Notes: generated by a model not told the origin, from the sequence alone. A stretch of 21,303 nucleotides of DNA from an uncultured Limnohabitans sp. (GCA_937928195.1 CALEYZ010000068.1:1-21303); one strand, 5' to 3'; shown: positions 1-8,025, numbered from the stretch's first letter. Numbers and translations are program-made.

Positions 1-479
1 TTGTGTATGAGCGCCTCAAGCAACAACTCGACACCACCCAAATCACCAGCCAACCGCTTTTGATTCCCGCCTCGTTTGCGGCCACCCCCCAAGAAATTGC
101 CACAGCAGAAAACTGCACCGAAGTCCTCCATCAACTGGGCCTGGAAGTGTCGGCCCTGTCAGCCAAAACTTTGGCGGTCCGCGCAGTGCCCACCTCACTG
201 GCACAAGGCGACGCTGTCGAGCTGGCCCGCAGTGTGTTGGCCGAGTTGGCCCAGCACGACGCAGCCACGGTGGTACAACGTGCACACAACGAAATTTTGG
301 CCACCATGGCCTGCCATGGCGCCGTGCGCGCCAACCGAAAACTGACTTTGGATGAAATGAACGCACTGCTGCGCCAGATGGAAGCCACCGAGCGCTCCGA
401 CCAATGCAACCATGGCCGCCCGACTTGGCGCCAAGTCAGCATGCGTGAATTAGACGCTTTGTTTTTGCGAGGTCGCTGA
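1..479 (+). CDS. mutL: DNA mismatch repair protein MutL, C-terminal part (5' end outside window)
   Basis: This is the last 158 codons of MutL, the ATP-driven matchmaker of methyl-directed mismatch repair that links MutS to downstream nicking and helicase steps. The frame is open to the left edge, so the N-terminal GHKL ATPase domain lies outside. What remains is the C-terminal dimerisation domain. Its strongest signature is the end block with MACHGAVRA, LTLDEMNALL and CNHGRPTW, which is typical of MutL/PMS proteins. The stop TGA (477-479) shares its last base with the ATG of the next gene, so the two are translationally coupled. A GTG at position 3 is only an internal valine codon, not a start. 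The family assignment is secure; nothing can be said about the ATPase half. Confidence 0.93.
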   Translation, partial: VYERLKQQLDTTQITSQPLLIPASFAATPQEIATAENCTEVLHQLGLEVSALSAKTLAVRAVPTSLAQGDAVELARSVLAELAQHDAATVVQRAHNEILATMACHGAVRANRKLTLDEMNALLRQMEATERSDQCNHGRPTWRQVSMRELDALFLRGR

Positions 480-1753
480 TGTCTGGCACCACGCCCACGC
501 CTTCGCGCAGTCAGGCCATGACGGTGTTGTTATTGGCCTTGCTCTTGGGCCTTCAGCCTGTCACCACCGACCTGTACTTGCCAGCCCTGCCCGCCTTGAC
601 GCAAGGCTTTGGCGCCAGCATGGTGCAAGCGCAACTGACACTGACCGCATTGCTCTTGGCCTTTGGCACCTCGCAATTGGTCTGGGGGCCTTTGTCTGAC
701 AAATGGGGGCGGCGCCCCGTCTTGCTGGGCGGCATTGCGGTCTACACCGCATCGGCCATCGCTTGCGCCTTGACACCGAGCATTGAAACCCTGATCGTCG
801 CGCGCACCCTGCAAGGTGTGGCCATGGGCGCATGTGTCATGGCAGCGCGTGCCGTGGTGCGCGATTTGTACGAACCCGTGCAAGGCGCCAAAGTGATGTC
901 GCAAGCGCTTTCCGGTTTGGGCGTGATTGCTTGCACCTGCGTGCCTGTGGGCGGTTTTTTAACAGACCTCCTAGGGTGGCGTTGGGCCTTGAGCAGTTTG
1001 GTCTTGTTTGCGCTGGCCACTGGCGCGTTGATCTATTTTTATTTTGAAGAAAGTCTGTTGCAACGCAACCCGAATGCACTGCAAGCCCGAAGCTTGTTGC
1101 ACGCTGTGAAGCACATCGTTCGCAACCCCACGTTCCAAGCCTACAGTGCTTTATCGACAGCCTCGTTTGCCGGACTTTTCACGTTCTTGGCCACCTCCTC
1201 CTTTGTGTTCACGCAAAGCATGGGGCTCAGCAAAACGGTGTACGGCTTGCTGATGTTTTCCATGTCGCTGTCTTACATCGTTGGCACCTTCATTTGCCGC
1301 TGGTTGTTGCTGCGCATCAGCGTGCAAATTTGCGTGTTCTGGGCCAGCTTGTTGAGCTTGTTTGCAGGTGCATTGATGCTCTTGGTCGCCTGTATTGGCC
1401 CCGGACAATCTTGGTTTGGCGCTTGGGCCGTGATGCTGCCTGTGAATATTTTCTTGTTGGCGCATGGCGTGCACCAACCGTGTGGTCAAAGTGGCTGCAT
1501 TGCCCCCTTCCCTGACATGGCAGGCACCGCATCGGCCTTGAATGGTTTTTCCATGATGCTCGTGGCCTTTGGCATGGGCACTTGGATTGGCACGCACATG
1601 GCCGACCCCTTGATGGCCATGGCACAAGGCATCATGCTGGCCGCCACCTGTTTGGCCGTGATTGGCAGTTTTGCGGTGCGCAAAATTCCATTGCCCAAGG
1701 CGCCACACGTGTCCAAGGCCTCACAGACAACGAACACCGTACGGTCAACATGA
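479..1753 (+). CDS. Bcr/CflA-type multidrug efflux MFS transporter
   Basis: A 424-residue inner-membrane protein of the major facilitator superfamily, probably a proton-driven exporter of small toxic compounds. Residues 12-35 form the first hydrophobic helix, and about 12 such segments follow. The MFS loop 2-3 signature is visible as GPLSDKWGRRPVLLGG, and the helix 4 region has RTLQGVAMGACVMAARAVVRDLY, abbreviated here as RTLQG...ARAVVRDLY, which is characteristic of the Bcr/CflA drug-resistance group. The length is normal for that group (about 400). The ATG at 479 overlaps the mutL stop by one base, and the TGA at 1751-1753 overlaps the miaA ATG at 1750, so the gene sits inside a mutL–MFS–miaA operon. 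The substrate cannot be read from sequence. Confidence 0.9.
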   Translation: MSGTTPTPSRSQAMTVLLLALLLGLQPVTTDLYLPALPALTQGFGASMVQAQLTLTALLLAFGTSQLVWGPLSDKWGRRPVLLGGIAVYTASAIACALTPSIETLIVARTLQGVAMGACVMAARAVVRDLYEPVQGAKVMSQALSGLGVIACTCVPVGGFLTDLLGWRWALSSLVLFALATGALIYFYFEESLLQRNPNALQARSLLHAVKHIVRNPTFQAYSALSTASFAGLFTFLATSSFVFTQSMGLSKTVYGLLMFSMSLSYIVGTFICRWLLLRISVQICVFWASLLSLFAGALMLLVACIGPGQSWFGAWAVMLPVNIFLLAHGVHQPCGQSGCIAPFPDMAGTASALNGFSMMLVAFGMGTWIGTHMADPLMAMAQGIMLAATCLAVIGSFAVRKIPLPKAPHVSKASQTTNTVRST

Positions 1754-2766
1754 AAGTTCGCGCACTGGCCATTGCCGGCCCCACTGCCAGCGGCAAAACA
1801 GGCTTGGCGCTTGCCCTTGCAGCGCATTTAGAGGCGCGCGGCGGCGCAGAGATCATCAGCGTCGATTCTGCTTTGGTCTACCAAGGCATGGACATTGGCA
1901 CCGCCAAACCCACACCTGAAGAGCTGGCTGCCGTACCGCATCACCTGATTGACATTCGCGACCCGCTCACAGCCTACAGTGCGGCCGAATTTGCACGTGA
2001 CGCGTTGGCGTGCGTCAAAGACATTTCAAATCGCGGCAAAGTCCCCTTGCTGGTGGGCGGGACCATGCTGTATTTCAAGGCCTTGCTCGAAGGCCTGAGC
2101 GACATGCCGGCAGCCAACCCCGCCATCAGAGCCCAGATTCAAGCAGAGGCCGAAGTGGCCGGCTGGCCCGCTTTGCACGCGCAGCTGCAAGTGGTCGATC
2201 CCATCACTGCCGCGCGACTGGCGCCCGGTGACAGCCAGCGCATTGCGCGTGCGCTGGAAGTCTTCAGAATATCGGGCCAGGCTTTGTCGAGTTTTCAGCA
2301 CCATCGAAATGCAGCACAAGCGGTGCAAGATGGCGCAATGGGCGACGACACCACTGATCACCCTGGAACTGAAGACACTCTAAGTTTTCTCAACGTGCCC
2401 ATGCTCAGCTTAGAGCCACTCGATCGCAGTTGGCTTCACAAGCGCATTGAACAACGCTTTGACGAGATGTTGGCGCACGGTTTTTTAGACGAGGTTAAAA
2501 CTTTGCGCGCACGGGGTGACTTGAACATCGACCTGCCTTCGATGCGCTGTGTCGGTTATCGGCAAGCCTGGGAAGCCCTTGACGGCAACTTGCCCATGGC
2601 CGAGTTGCGCGATCGCGGCGTGTTTGCCACGCGGCAATTGGCCAAGCGACAACTGACCTGGCTGCGCAGCATGCCGCACCGACAGGTCCTGCAAGCCGAT
2701 GGCGACGACGTATTGCCGCAAGCGCTGGCATGGGCAGATGCGCAACTGGCTGCATCGCTGCGTTGA
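1750..2766 (+). CDS. miaA: tRNA dimethylallyltransferase MiaA
   Basis: A 338-residue cytoplasmic enzyme that transfers dimethylallyl from DMAPP to N6 of A37 in tRNAs reading UNN codons. The P-loop GPTASGKT lies at residues 10-17, followed by the SVDSALVYQGMDIGTAKP block (substrate and tRNA contacts), the LVGGTMLYFKALLEGL motif and the C-terminal MRCVGYRQAWE block. The start chosen is the ATG at 1750, which overlaps the preceding stop and puts the P-loop at the usual distance from the N-terminus; the frame is open 56 codons further upstream, but that stretch lies in the MFS gene. The protein is somewhat longer than the usual 300-316 residues because of a polar insertion around residues 185-213. 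The next gene converges on it. Confidence 0.95.
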   Translation: MKVRALAIAGPTASGKTGLALALAAHLEARGGAEIISVDSALVYQGMDIGTAKPTPEELAAVPHHLIDIRDPLTAYSAAEFARDALACVKDISNRGKVPLLVGGTMLYFKALLEGLSDMPAANPAIRAQIQAEAEVAGWPALHAQLQVVDPITAARLAPGDSQRIARALEVFRISGQALSSFQHHRNAAQAVQDGAMGDDTTDHPGTEDTLSFLNVPMLSLEPLDRSWLHKRIEQRFDEMLAHGFLDEVKTLRARGDLNIDLPSMRCVGYRQAWEALDGNLPMAELRDRGVFATRQLAKRQLTWLRSMPHRQVLQADGDDVLPQALAWADAQLAASLR

Positions 2767-2779
2767 AACCTGAGGCGAT

Positions 2780-2803
2780 AAAACAGCGTTAGAAAAGACG
2801 CTG
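2780..2803 (-). terminator. Rho-independent terminator of arfB
   Basis: Read on the minus strand, a six-pair stem CAGCGT / ACGCTG with an 8-nt loop (2784-2803) is followed by TTTTAT. It begins two bases past the arfB stop codon. On the plus strand the same hairpin is not followed by a T-run, so it should mainly stop transcription coming from arfB rather than from miaA. The stem is short, so efficiency may be modest. Confidence 0.6.
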
Positions 2804-2805
2804 AA

Positions 2806-3210
2806 TCAATCCCAATTTGCCTTGCCACGCAAGGCCTTGGTTTGGCCACGCTTCACTTTGCTTTCAACGCGCTTGACTTGTGAGCTGCGTGTAGGCCGCG
2901 TGGCTTTGCGTTTCTTTTGAACCACTGACGCCAATTCCAGCAAATCGTGCAATCGCAGCAGCGCCGCCATTCGGTTCATGTCTTGGCTGCGATGCGCTTG
3001 TGATTTGATCACCACCAGCCCCCCCTGGGTGATGCGGTGATCGCGCATCGTCAACAAGCGCGCCTTCAGTTCCAAAGGGAGGCTGGACGCACGGATGTCA
3101 AACCGCAGTTGAATGGCGGTGGCGACTTTGTTCACATTTTGGCCGCCCGGTCCTTGTGAACGGATGGCCGTGAGTTCGACCTCATCGGCAGGAATGTGAA
3201 ATATTGTCAT
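2806..3210 (-). CDS. arfB: Alternative ribosome-rescue factor ArfB (peptidyl-tRNA hydrolase)
   Basis: A 134-residue release-factor-like protein that frees ribosomes stalled on truncated mRNAs by hydrolysing peptidyl-tRNA. The catalytic GGQ motif appears near the N-terminus in RSQGPGGQNVNKVATA (about residues 18-33). The C-terminal tail, from about residue 98, is rich in Lys/Arg (KKRKATRPTRSSQVKR and onward), as required for ArfB to enter the empty mRNA channel. The length fits ArfB/YaeJ (about 140) and is far too short for a full release factor. A short AGGG stretch lies about seven bases before the ATG. It is a single-gene unit, convergent with miaA and divergent from the 47-codon gene, and it ends in a hairpin terminator. 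Confidence 0.93.
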   Translation of the reverse strand: MTIFHIPADEVELTAIRSQGPGGQNVNKVATAIQLRFDIRASSLPLELKARLLTMRDHRITQGGLVVIKSQAHRSQDMNRMAALLRLHDLLELASVVQKKRKATRPTRSSQVKRVESKVKRGQTKALRGKANWD

Positions 3211-3295
3211 GACAAACCCTGAATATGCAGCTTCTGATGGCCTGACGCCTTGGGCATTGATTGTGCCTCGCGTAAACTGGGACCTTAACTACCCC

Positions 3296-3299
3296 AAGG
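3296..3299 (+). promoter_or_regulatory. Ribosome binding site of the 47-codon gene
   Basis: AAGG lies seven bases before the ATG at 3307. It supports translation of this small reading frame rather than of the overlapping longer frame that starts at 3209 and has no such site. Confidence 0.55.
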
Positions 3300-3306
3300 T
3301 GTTCTT

Positions 3307-3450
3307 ATGGCCAAAGGTCAACAAAAATCAAACAAAGAGTCCAAAAAACCAAAGAAGGACACCTCACCACCTAAAACCATCTCGGTGGACACAGAACGTC
3401 CAGTGCAAAAAACCACGGCCATCATTCCGCGCGGCAAAAAACCTGTTTGA
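3307..3450 (+). CDS. Small lysine-rich basic protein, 47 residues, function unknown
   Basis: A complete short gene: ATG at 3307, TGA at 3448-3450, 47 codons. The product begins MAKGQQKSNKESKKPKKD and ends IIPRGKKPV. It is hydrophilic, has about a dozen lysines, no cysteine, and no membrane segment or signal peptide. I recall very similar MAKGQxxSNKExKKPKK-type small proteins annotated as hypothetical in other Burkholderiales, which would make it conserved, but I could not search. It has its own AAGG site and lies 19 bases before the next gene in the same direction, so the two may share a transcript starting in the 96-bp gap after arfB. The basic, disordered composition would suit binding to nucleic acid or the ribosome; that is a guess. 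Confidence 0.7.
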   Translation: MAKGQQKSNKESKKPKKDTSPPKTISVDTERPVQKTTAIIPRGKKPV

Positions 3451-3469
3451 GTTTGAACGTCTTTCAACG

Positions 3470-4498
3470 ATGAGTGATGCTGCGCAAAGTCTTTGGCCCC
3501 AAGCGGGCTATGCACAACTGAAACAAGACGCGCGGGGTCACCTCACCGTCACCGACGATTTTCTCAGGGTCTTGCTGCTGCGACCCGAATTGGCGCCGAT
3601 TGAAAGCTCCTGCCAGCATGAAATTCAAATTCATGAACGCTTGCTGGAAAACCCACGCCTTGAATTGCAAGCCGCAGACTTGGCCCTGGTGCAAGATCGC
3701 GATGCGGCAGACAACATGGCCGTTTGGTTGCGTTTTCGCAACCGCATTTTGGCGCGCCCCACCCTAGAAGCCAGTTACTGGGCTTTGTTCGAAGGTCAAG
3801 GCGTCGATGTGCCGCCCATCTTGGTGAATCAAATCACGCAAGTGCTGGTGCAACATGTACTGGATCATGACGCATCGCCTTTGGAGGCGCGCGCTGCAGA
3901 GCTGCTGTTCAGAACGCAAAAGATTTCAGTCCTGGACGATGGCTCGGTGATGGCCGCCGACCACGAAACTGTGGAACGCCACGCCCTTGAGAGCGGCTTC
4001 GGCAGCGTGGGCGAGTTGCTCAAGCAAGGTGGCATTCCGCTTCGAAGTGTGGACCTGGATGTCATTCAAGACAACAACGAAGACAGCTATTGGGAACGCA
4101 CGGAACGCTTTGACATGGTGGCCTGCCTGAACTTGGGCCAACCCCTCATCGATGCATTCTGCCGAGTTCTAGAGCGATGGATTTTGCATTTCACCAGTGC
4201 CAGCGTTCGCATTGCCACGGCCCGCGAAATTGAAGATGCCCATTGGGTCTGGCATGTGGGTTTGGATGCGCAGGCCAGCAGCATGTTGAACGACTTGTAC
4301 AACGGTCAGAGCATTGACGAAGACCGTCAACGCCGCATGCTGTGTTTGTTTGTATTGAACTTTGACAACGCCAGCGACATGCGGCAAGACGTGAGCGGCA
4401 AACCGGTGTACCTGGCCATGGCCATGGACACCCAACAGCTGCTCAAAATCAAACCGCAAAACTTGCTTCTGAATTTACCCTTGGCCAGAAGGTCCTGA
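3470..4498 (+). CDS. DUF6352-like protein of unknown function
   Basis: A 342-residue soluble protein starting MSDAAQSLWPQAGYAQL. Its opening WPxxGY, the block TDDFLRVLLLRPELAPIE, the segment RAAELLFRTQKI and the later FDMVACLNLGQP and RMLCLFVLNFDN resemble what I recall of DUF6352, a Burkholderiales family without known role; I could not confirm this. No signal peptide, membrane helix or recognisable catalytic motif is visible. The frame is open upstream to an ATG at 3209, but that stretch overlaps the 47-codon gene in another frame and reads as non-protein-like sequence, so I chose the ATG at 3470. Only two bases separate its stop from the BASS transporter gene, so the two are probably co-transcribed. 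Confidence 0.8.
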   Translation: MSDAAQSLWPQAGYAQLKQDARGHLTVTDDFLRVLLLRPELAPIESSCQHEIQIHERLLENPRLELQAADLALVQDRDAADNMAVWLRFRNRILARPTLEASYWALFEGQGVDVPPILVNQITQVLVQHVLDHDASPLEARAAELLFRTQKISVLDDGSVMAADHETVERHALESGFGSVGELLKQGGIPLRSVDLDVIQDNNEDSYWERTERFDMVACLNLGQPLIDAFCRVLERWILHFTSASVRIATAREIEDAHWVWHVGLDAQASSMLNDLYNGQSIDEDRQRRMLCLFVLNFDNASDMRQDVSGKPVYLAMAMDTQQLLKIKPQNLLLNLPLARRS

Positions 4499-4500
4499 AC

Positions 4501-5376
4501 ATGAATGCACAACAGATCGTCCTGAGTTTGGTCTTGGCGACCATGGTTTTTTCAGTGGCACTCGAGCTGCGCCTCGAAGACTTCAAGCGCGTCGCGCAAG
4601 CACCCAAGGCGGTCATTTGCGGCCTCATTCCTCAGTTCATCTTGTTGCCCGTTGGCACATGGGCGGCGACGCTGATGCTCGACCTGCCGCCTAACATTGA
4701 AGCGGCCATGATTTTGGTGGCTGCCTGTCCTGGAGGCAGTCTCAGCAATGTCGTGACGCACATGGGCCGTGGCAACACCGCTTTGTCGGTCAGCATCTCG
4801 GCCGTGGCCAGCATCATTGCACTGGTTGCCACGCCGTTCAACTTCAGCTGGATGATGGCGGCCAACCCGGAAACGGCTTCGTGGTTGAAGGAATTGTCGA
4901 TTGATGCGTCTGGCATTTGGATCAGTTTATTTTTGCTGTTGGGTGTGCCTCTCACGTTGGGTTTGTTGGCATCGCATCGCTTGCCCGCATTGACCGAGCG
5001 CATTCGCAAGCCCCTTGGCAACTTTTCACTGATTGCTCTGCTGCTGTTCATCGTGGCAGGCCTGATCAAAGAGCGTCAATTGCTCACCTTGGGTTTGCTG
5101 CCCACGTTGTTGCTGGTGGTTTTGCACAATGCCAGTGGTTTGTTTTTTGGCTGGATCACCAGCGTGGTAATGGGCGTGAGTGAGCGCGACCGGCGTGCAG
5201 TGATGATTGAAGGCGGCATGCAGAATTCCGGCTTGGCGCTGGGCATCATTGCAGTGCAGTTCAACAGTGATTTAGGCATGGTGACATTGGCCAGCCTGTG
5301 GGGCATTTGGCACATTGTGAGTGGCATGTCTTTGGCGTATTTGTGGAGAAGAAAAGATGCTCGATTGCTTGCTTAA
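4501..5376 (+). CDS. BASS-family (bile acid:sodium symporter-like) transporter
   Basis: A 291-residue polytopic inner-membrane protein with about nine hydrophobic segments. Family markers are AACPGGSLSNVVTH (about residues 77-90, the first broken-helix region) and IEGGMQNSGLALGI (about residues 238-251, the conserved E-G-x-QN motif that shapes the sodium and substrate sites). Members take up organic anions such as bile acids, pyruvate or pantoate with sodium; the substrate here is not evident. The ATG lies two bases after the preceding stop. The 3' end overlaps the amidohydrolase gene by 20 bases and that gene in turn overlaps arginase, so this transporter may import a substrate used by the two enzymes. 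That link is inferred from position only. Confidence 0.88.
   Translation: MNAQQIVLSLVLATMVFSVALELRLEDFKRVAQAPKAVICGLIPQFILLPVGTWAATLMLDLPPNIEAAMILVAACPGGSLSNVVTHMGRGNTALSVSISAVASIIALVATPFNFSWMMAANPETASWLKELSIDASGIWISLFLLLGVPLTLGLLASHRLPALTERIRKPLGNFSLIALLLFIVAGLIKERQLLTLGLLPTLLLVVLHNASGLFFGWITSVVMGVSERDRRAVMIEGGMQNSGLALGIIAVQFNSDLGMVTLASLWGIWHIVSGMSLAYLWRRKDARLLA
5345..5348 (+). promoter_or_regulatory. Ribosome binding site deciding the amidohydrolase start
   Basis: GGAG lies eight bases before the ATG at 5357, inside the last codons of the BASS gene. It favours this start over an in-frame ATG at 5321, which would add 12 residues ahead of the family's normal N-terminal strand (LDCLLKNGTVVDGTG). 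Confidence 0.65.
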
Positions 5377-7105
5377 AAACGGCACCGTGGTGGATGGCAC
5401 TGGCCAAAAACCTTTCATCGCAGACGTGGGTATACAAGGTGGGCGCATCACCCACATCGGACAGATCACCGAACCCGCCAAAGAAACCATTGACGCCACA
5501 GGCCTCTGGATCACACCCGGCTTCGTCGATTTGCACACCCACTACGACGGGCAAGTGACATGGGACGAATGCTTCACGCCCAGCATTTACCACGGCGTGA
5601 CCACCGTGGTCTTGGGCAACTGTGGTGTGGGATTCGCCCCCAAACGACCCGGTGCAGAAGACGATTTGGTCAAGCTCATGGAAGGCGTGGAAGACATTCC
5701 GGGCGCCGCTTTGCACGAAGGCATTGTGTGGAACTGGGAAAGTTTCCCGCAGTACATGAACGCGTTGGCCGCCACACCGCACAGCCTCGATTTTTTGGTG
5801 CAAGTGCCGCACGATCCGCTGCGCATGTACGTCATGAAAGAGCGTGCCTTGGCGCACCAAGCTGCCACGCCACAAGACATTGAACAGATGCGCGCCTTGT
5901 TGCGTGAAGCGCTTGAAGCAGGTGCTGTGGGCTTTAGCACGGGCCGCAGTGACAACCACCGCACCTCCGAAGGCAAAGACACGCCTGCAGCAGAAGCCAG
6001 CCATGCCGAGCTCACAGGACTGGCGCAAGCCTTCCAAGGCCTGTCGCACGGCGTGGTTCAAATGGTCAGCGACTACAACCTGATGAAGGGTCCGGCAGAG
6101 TTTGATGCTGAATTTGATTTGGTCGAGGCGATGGCCAAGGCCAGTGGCAAAAAATTGTCCCTCACTTGGTTGCAGCGCGATCCTGGCGGCGAACAGTACT
6201 TGCGCATTCAGGAACGTGTTGAAAAAGCCGTGGCCAATGGCCTGCCGCTTTTCATGCAAACCGGTGCGCGCGGCATTGGTGTCTTGAATGGCTTGGACGC
6301 CAGCTTCCATCCTTTCATGGGATTCCCTTCTTACAAAGAAGTGGCGCACTTGCCTTTGGCCGAGCGTGCAGCGGCCTTGCGCGACCCCGCCAGAAAAGCC
6401 CGCATCCTTTCAGAAAAATCCGAACGACTGGCGGGCGATGGCAGTTCCATTCCGCCCTTGGTGGACATCTTGCTGGCCAAGATCGACATGATCAGTGGCC
6501 GCATGTTCCCGCTGGAAGCCACCTTGAATTACGAACCTTCCGTGATGGAAAGTTTCTTGGTACGCGCCAAACAAAAAGGTGTCACACCCTTGGAGGTGAT
6601 CTACGATCATTTGAGTGCCGGCGATGGCGACGGCTTGATTTACTTCCCCATCTTCAATTACAACGAAGGCAATCTCGACACCGTTCGCAAAATGCTGGGC
6701 CATCCCCGTGCATTGAGTGGCCTGAGCGATGCCGGCGCACATGTGGGCACCGTGTGCGATGCCAGCTTCACCACCTTCATGCTGACGCATTGGGTGCAAG
6801 GCCGCGGCAAGGACACCCTGCCCTTGGAAACTGTGATCGAAATGCTGACCCGGCGCAACGCCAACTACCTGGGACTGAAGGACCGCGGCGTCTTGGCGGT
6901 GGGCATGCGTGCCGACATCAATGCCATTGACCCCCAAAAACTCAGTGTAGGTTTACCTCAACTGGTTCGCGATTTACCCGCGGGTGGCAAACGTTTTGTG
7001 CAAAAGGCCGAGGGCTATGTGGCCACGTGGGTGGCCGGTGAGCAAGTCCAGCGCCATGGCGAAATCACAGCGGCAAGACCTGGCCATTTGGTGCGCATGG
7101 CATGA
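5357..7105 (+). CDS. Long amidohydrolase of the D-aminoacylase superfamily group
   Basis: A 582-residue predicted cytoplasmic hydrolase. The N-terminal small beta domain (LLKNGTVVDGTG) is followed by the metal-binding HTHYDG motif (H60, H62), GNCGVGFAP (C89) and, late, SDAGAH (D458, H462), all shared with N-acyl-D-amino-acid deacylases and related amidohydrolases. It is about 100 residues longer than classic D-aminoacylases. It also lacks their two later histidine motifs (HIR and SHHK): the matching regions read GVVQMVSDYN and LSLTWLQRD. It therefore seems to belong to a long, poorly characterised clade, and the acyl-amino-acid substrate is uncertain. Its start overlaps the BASS gene by 20 bases, and its TGA overlaps the arginase ATG (ATGA), implying coupled translation. 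Confidence 0.88.
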   Translation: MLDCLLKNGTVVDGTGQKPFIADVGIQGGRITHIGQITEPAKETIDATGLWITPGFVDLHTHYDGQVTWDECFTPSIYHGVTTVVLGNCGVGFAPKRPGAEDDLVKLMEGVEDIPGAALHEGIVWNWESFPQYMNALAATPHSLDFLVQVPHDPLRMYVMKERALAHQAATPQDIEQMRALLREALEAGAVGFSTGRSDNHRTSEGKDTPAAEASHAELTGLAQAFQGLSHGVVQMVSDYNLMKGPAEFDAEFDLVEAMAKASGKKLSLTWLQRDPGGEQYLRIQERVEKAVANGLPLFMQTGARGIGVLNGLDASFHPFMGFPSYKEVAHLPLAERAAALRDPARKARILSEKSERLAGDGSSIPPLVDILLAKIDMISGRMFPLEATLNYEPSVMESFLVRAKQKGVTPLEVIYDHLSAGDGDGLIYFPIFNYNEGNLDTVRKMLGHPRALSGLSDAGAHVGTVCDASFTTFMLTHWVQGRGKDTLPLETVIEMLTRRNANYLGLKDRGVLAVGMRADINAIDPQKLSVGLPQLVRDLPAGGKRFVQKAEGYVATWVAGEQVQRHGEITAARPGHLVRMA

Positions 7106-8025
7106 GATCTTCTCATTCCCTGGTCTTCATTGGCGCCCCCATGGATGCGGGCGCCAGTTGCCGCGGCTGTTCCATGGGCCCCGAAGCACTGCGCGTGGCC
7201 AATCTCTCGCAAAGTCTGAATGCACTGGGCTACTCAGTTCACGACACTGGCAACTTGCACGGTCCCGTCGAGTACAAAGACTCGAGTGGTCCCTACAAAA
7301 ACTTAGAGTCCGTAGCCGAATGGAATGAGCGTGTCTTTGATGCTGTTCAAGGTGTGCTGTCGCAACAACAAGGCATTCCAGTTTTGTTAGGCGGCGATCA
7401 CAGTGTGGCCATTGGCTCTATCAGTGCGGTAGCTCAACATTGCAAAACGCAAAGCAAGAAACTCCGTGTACTCTGGTTTGATGCACACGCTGACTTCAAC
7501 ACGCCCGAACTCAGCCCCAGTGGAAATTTGCACGGCATGCCCATGGCGTGTCTATGCGGCTTGGGACCAACTTCATTGACACATCTGAGTGGCCAATCGC
7601 CGGCCATCGATCCAGCGTGCATTCGACAAATTGGCATTCGCAGTGTGGATGCGGGTGAGCGCAAGCTGGTACACGACGTGGGTCTGGAAATTTTTGACAT
7701 GCGCTACATCGACGAAGAAGGCATGCGCGCCACCATGACCTCCGCACTGATGGGGGTCGATGACAACACACATCTTCATGTCAGTTTTGATGTGGACTTT
7801 TTAGATCCGGGTATTGCGCCAGGCGTTGGCACCGCGGTACCAGGTGGTCCTACTTACCGCGAAGCACAGCTCTGCATGGAAATGATTGCAGACACAGGCC
7901 GCTTGGGCAGCTTGGACATTGTTGAGCTCAACCCGGCTTACGACGAACGCAACAAGACCGCCTACTTGGTCTCGGATTTGATGGCCAGCTTATTTGGCAA
8001 GCGGACCTTGCTCAAAAAGAATTAG
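7102..8025 (+). CDS. rocF: Arginase (ureohydrolase family)
   Basis: A 307-residue enzyme expected to hydrolyse L-arginine to ornithine and urea with a dimanganese centre. Metal-site motifs are GGDHS (about residues 97-101), WFDAHADFN (about 124-132) and SFDVDFLDP (about 229-237). SPSGNLHGMPMA and the late block DIVELNPAYDERNKTA are the signature of true arginases rather than agmatinases or formimidoylglutamases. The N-terminal GASCRGCSMGP replaces the more usual GxxRxGxxxGP and carries two cysteines. The start is coupled to the amidohydrolase gene by an ATGA overlap. The TAG overlaps the end of the convergent TRIC gene by four bases, leaving no room for a terminator. A related guanidino-compound hydrolase remains possible. 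Confidence 0.88.
   Translation: MRSSHSLVFIGAPMDAGASCRGCSMGPEALRVANLSQSLNALGYSVHDTGNLHGPVEYKDSSGPYKNLESVAEWNERVFDAVQGVLSQQQGIPVLLGGDHSVAIGSISAVAQHCKTQSKKLRVLWFDAHADFNTPELSPSGNLHGMPMACLCGLGPTSLTHLSGQSPAIDPACIRQIGIRSVDAGERKLVHDVGLEIFDMRYIDEEGMRATMTSALMGVDDNTHLHVSFDVDFLDPGIAPGVGTAVPGGPTYREAQLCMEMIADTGRLGSLDIVELNPAYDERNKTAYLVSDLMASLFGKRTLLKKN

Noticed and set aside
1582..1749. Possible 56-codon N-terminal extension of MiaA
   Set aside because: It overlaps the MFS gene, and the ATG at 1750 already places the P-loop at the usual distance from the N-terminus.
3209..3469. Possible 87-codon N-terminal extension of the DUF6352-like protein
   Set aside because: It overlaps the 47-codon gene in another frame and reads as unstructured Lys/Pro/Trp-rich sequence; the ATG at 3470 gives a family-like N-terminus.
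5261..6349. A 362-codon open frame on the minus strand opposite the amidohydrolase
   Set aside because: It lies antisense to a gene with clear family motifs, matches no family I recognise, and is explained by the codon bias of the plus-strand gene.
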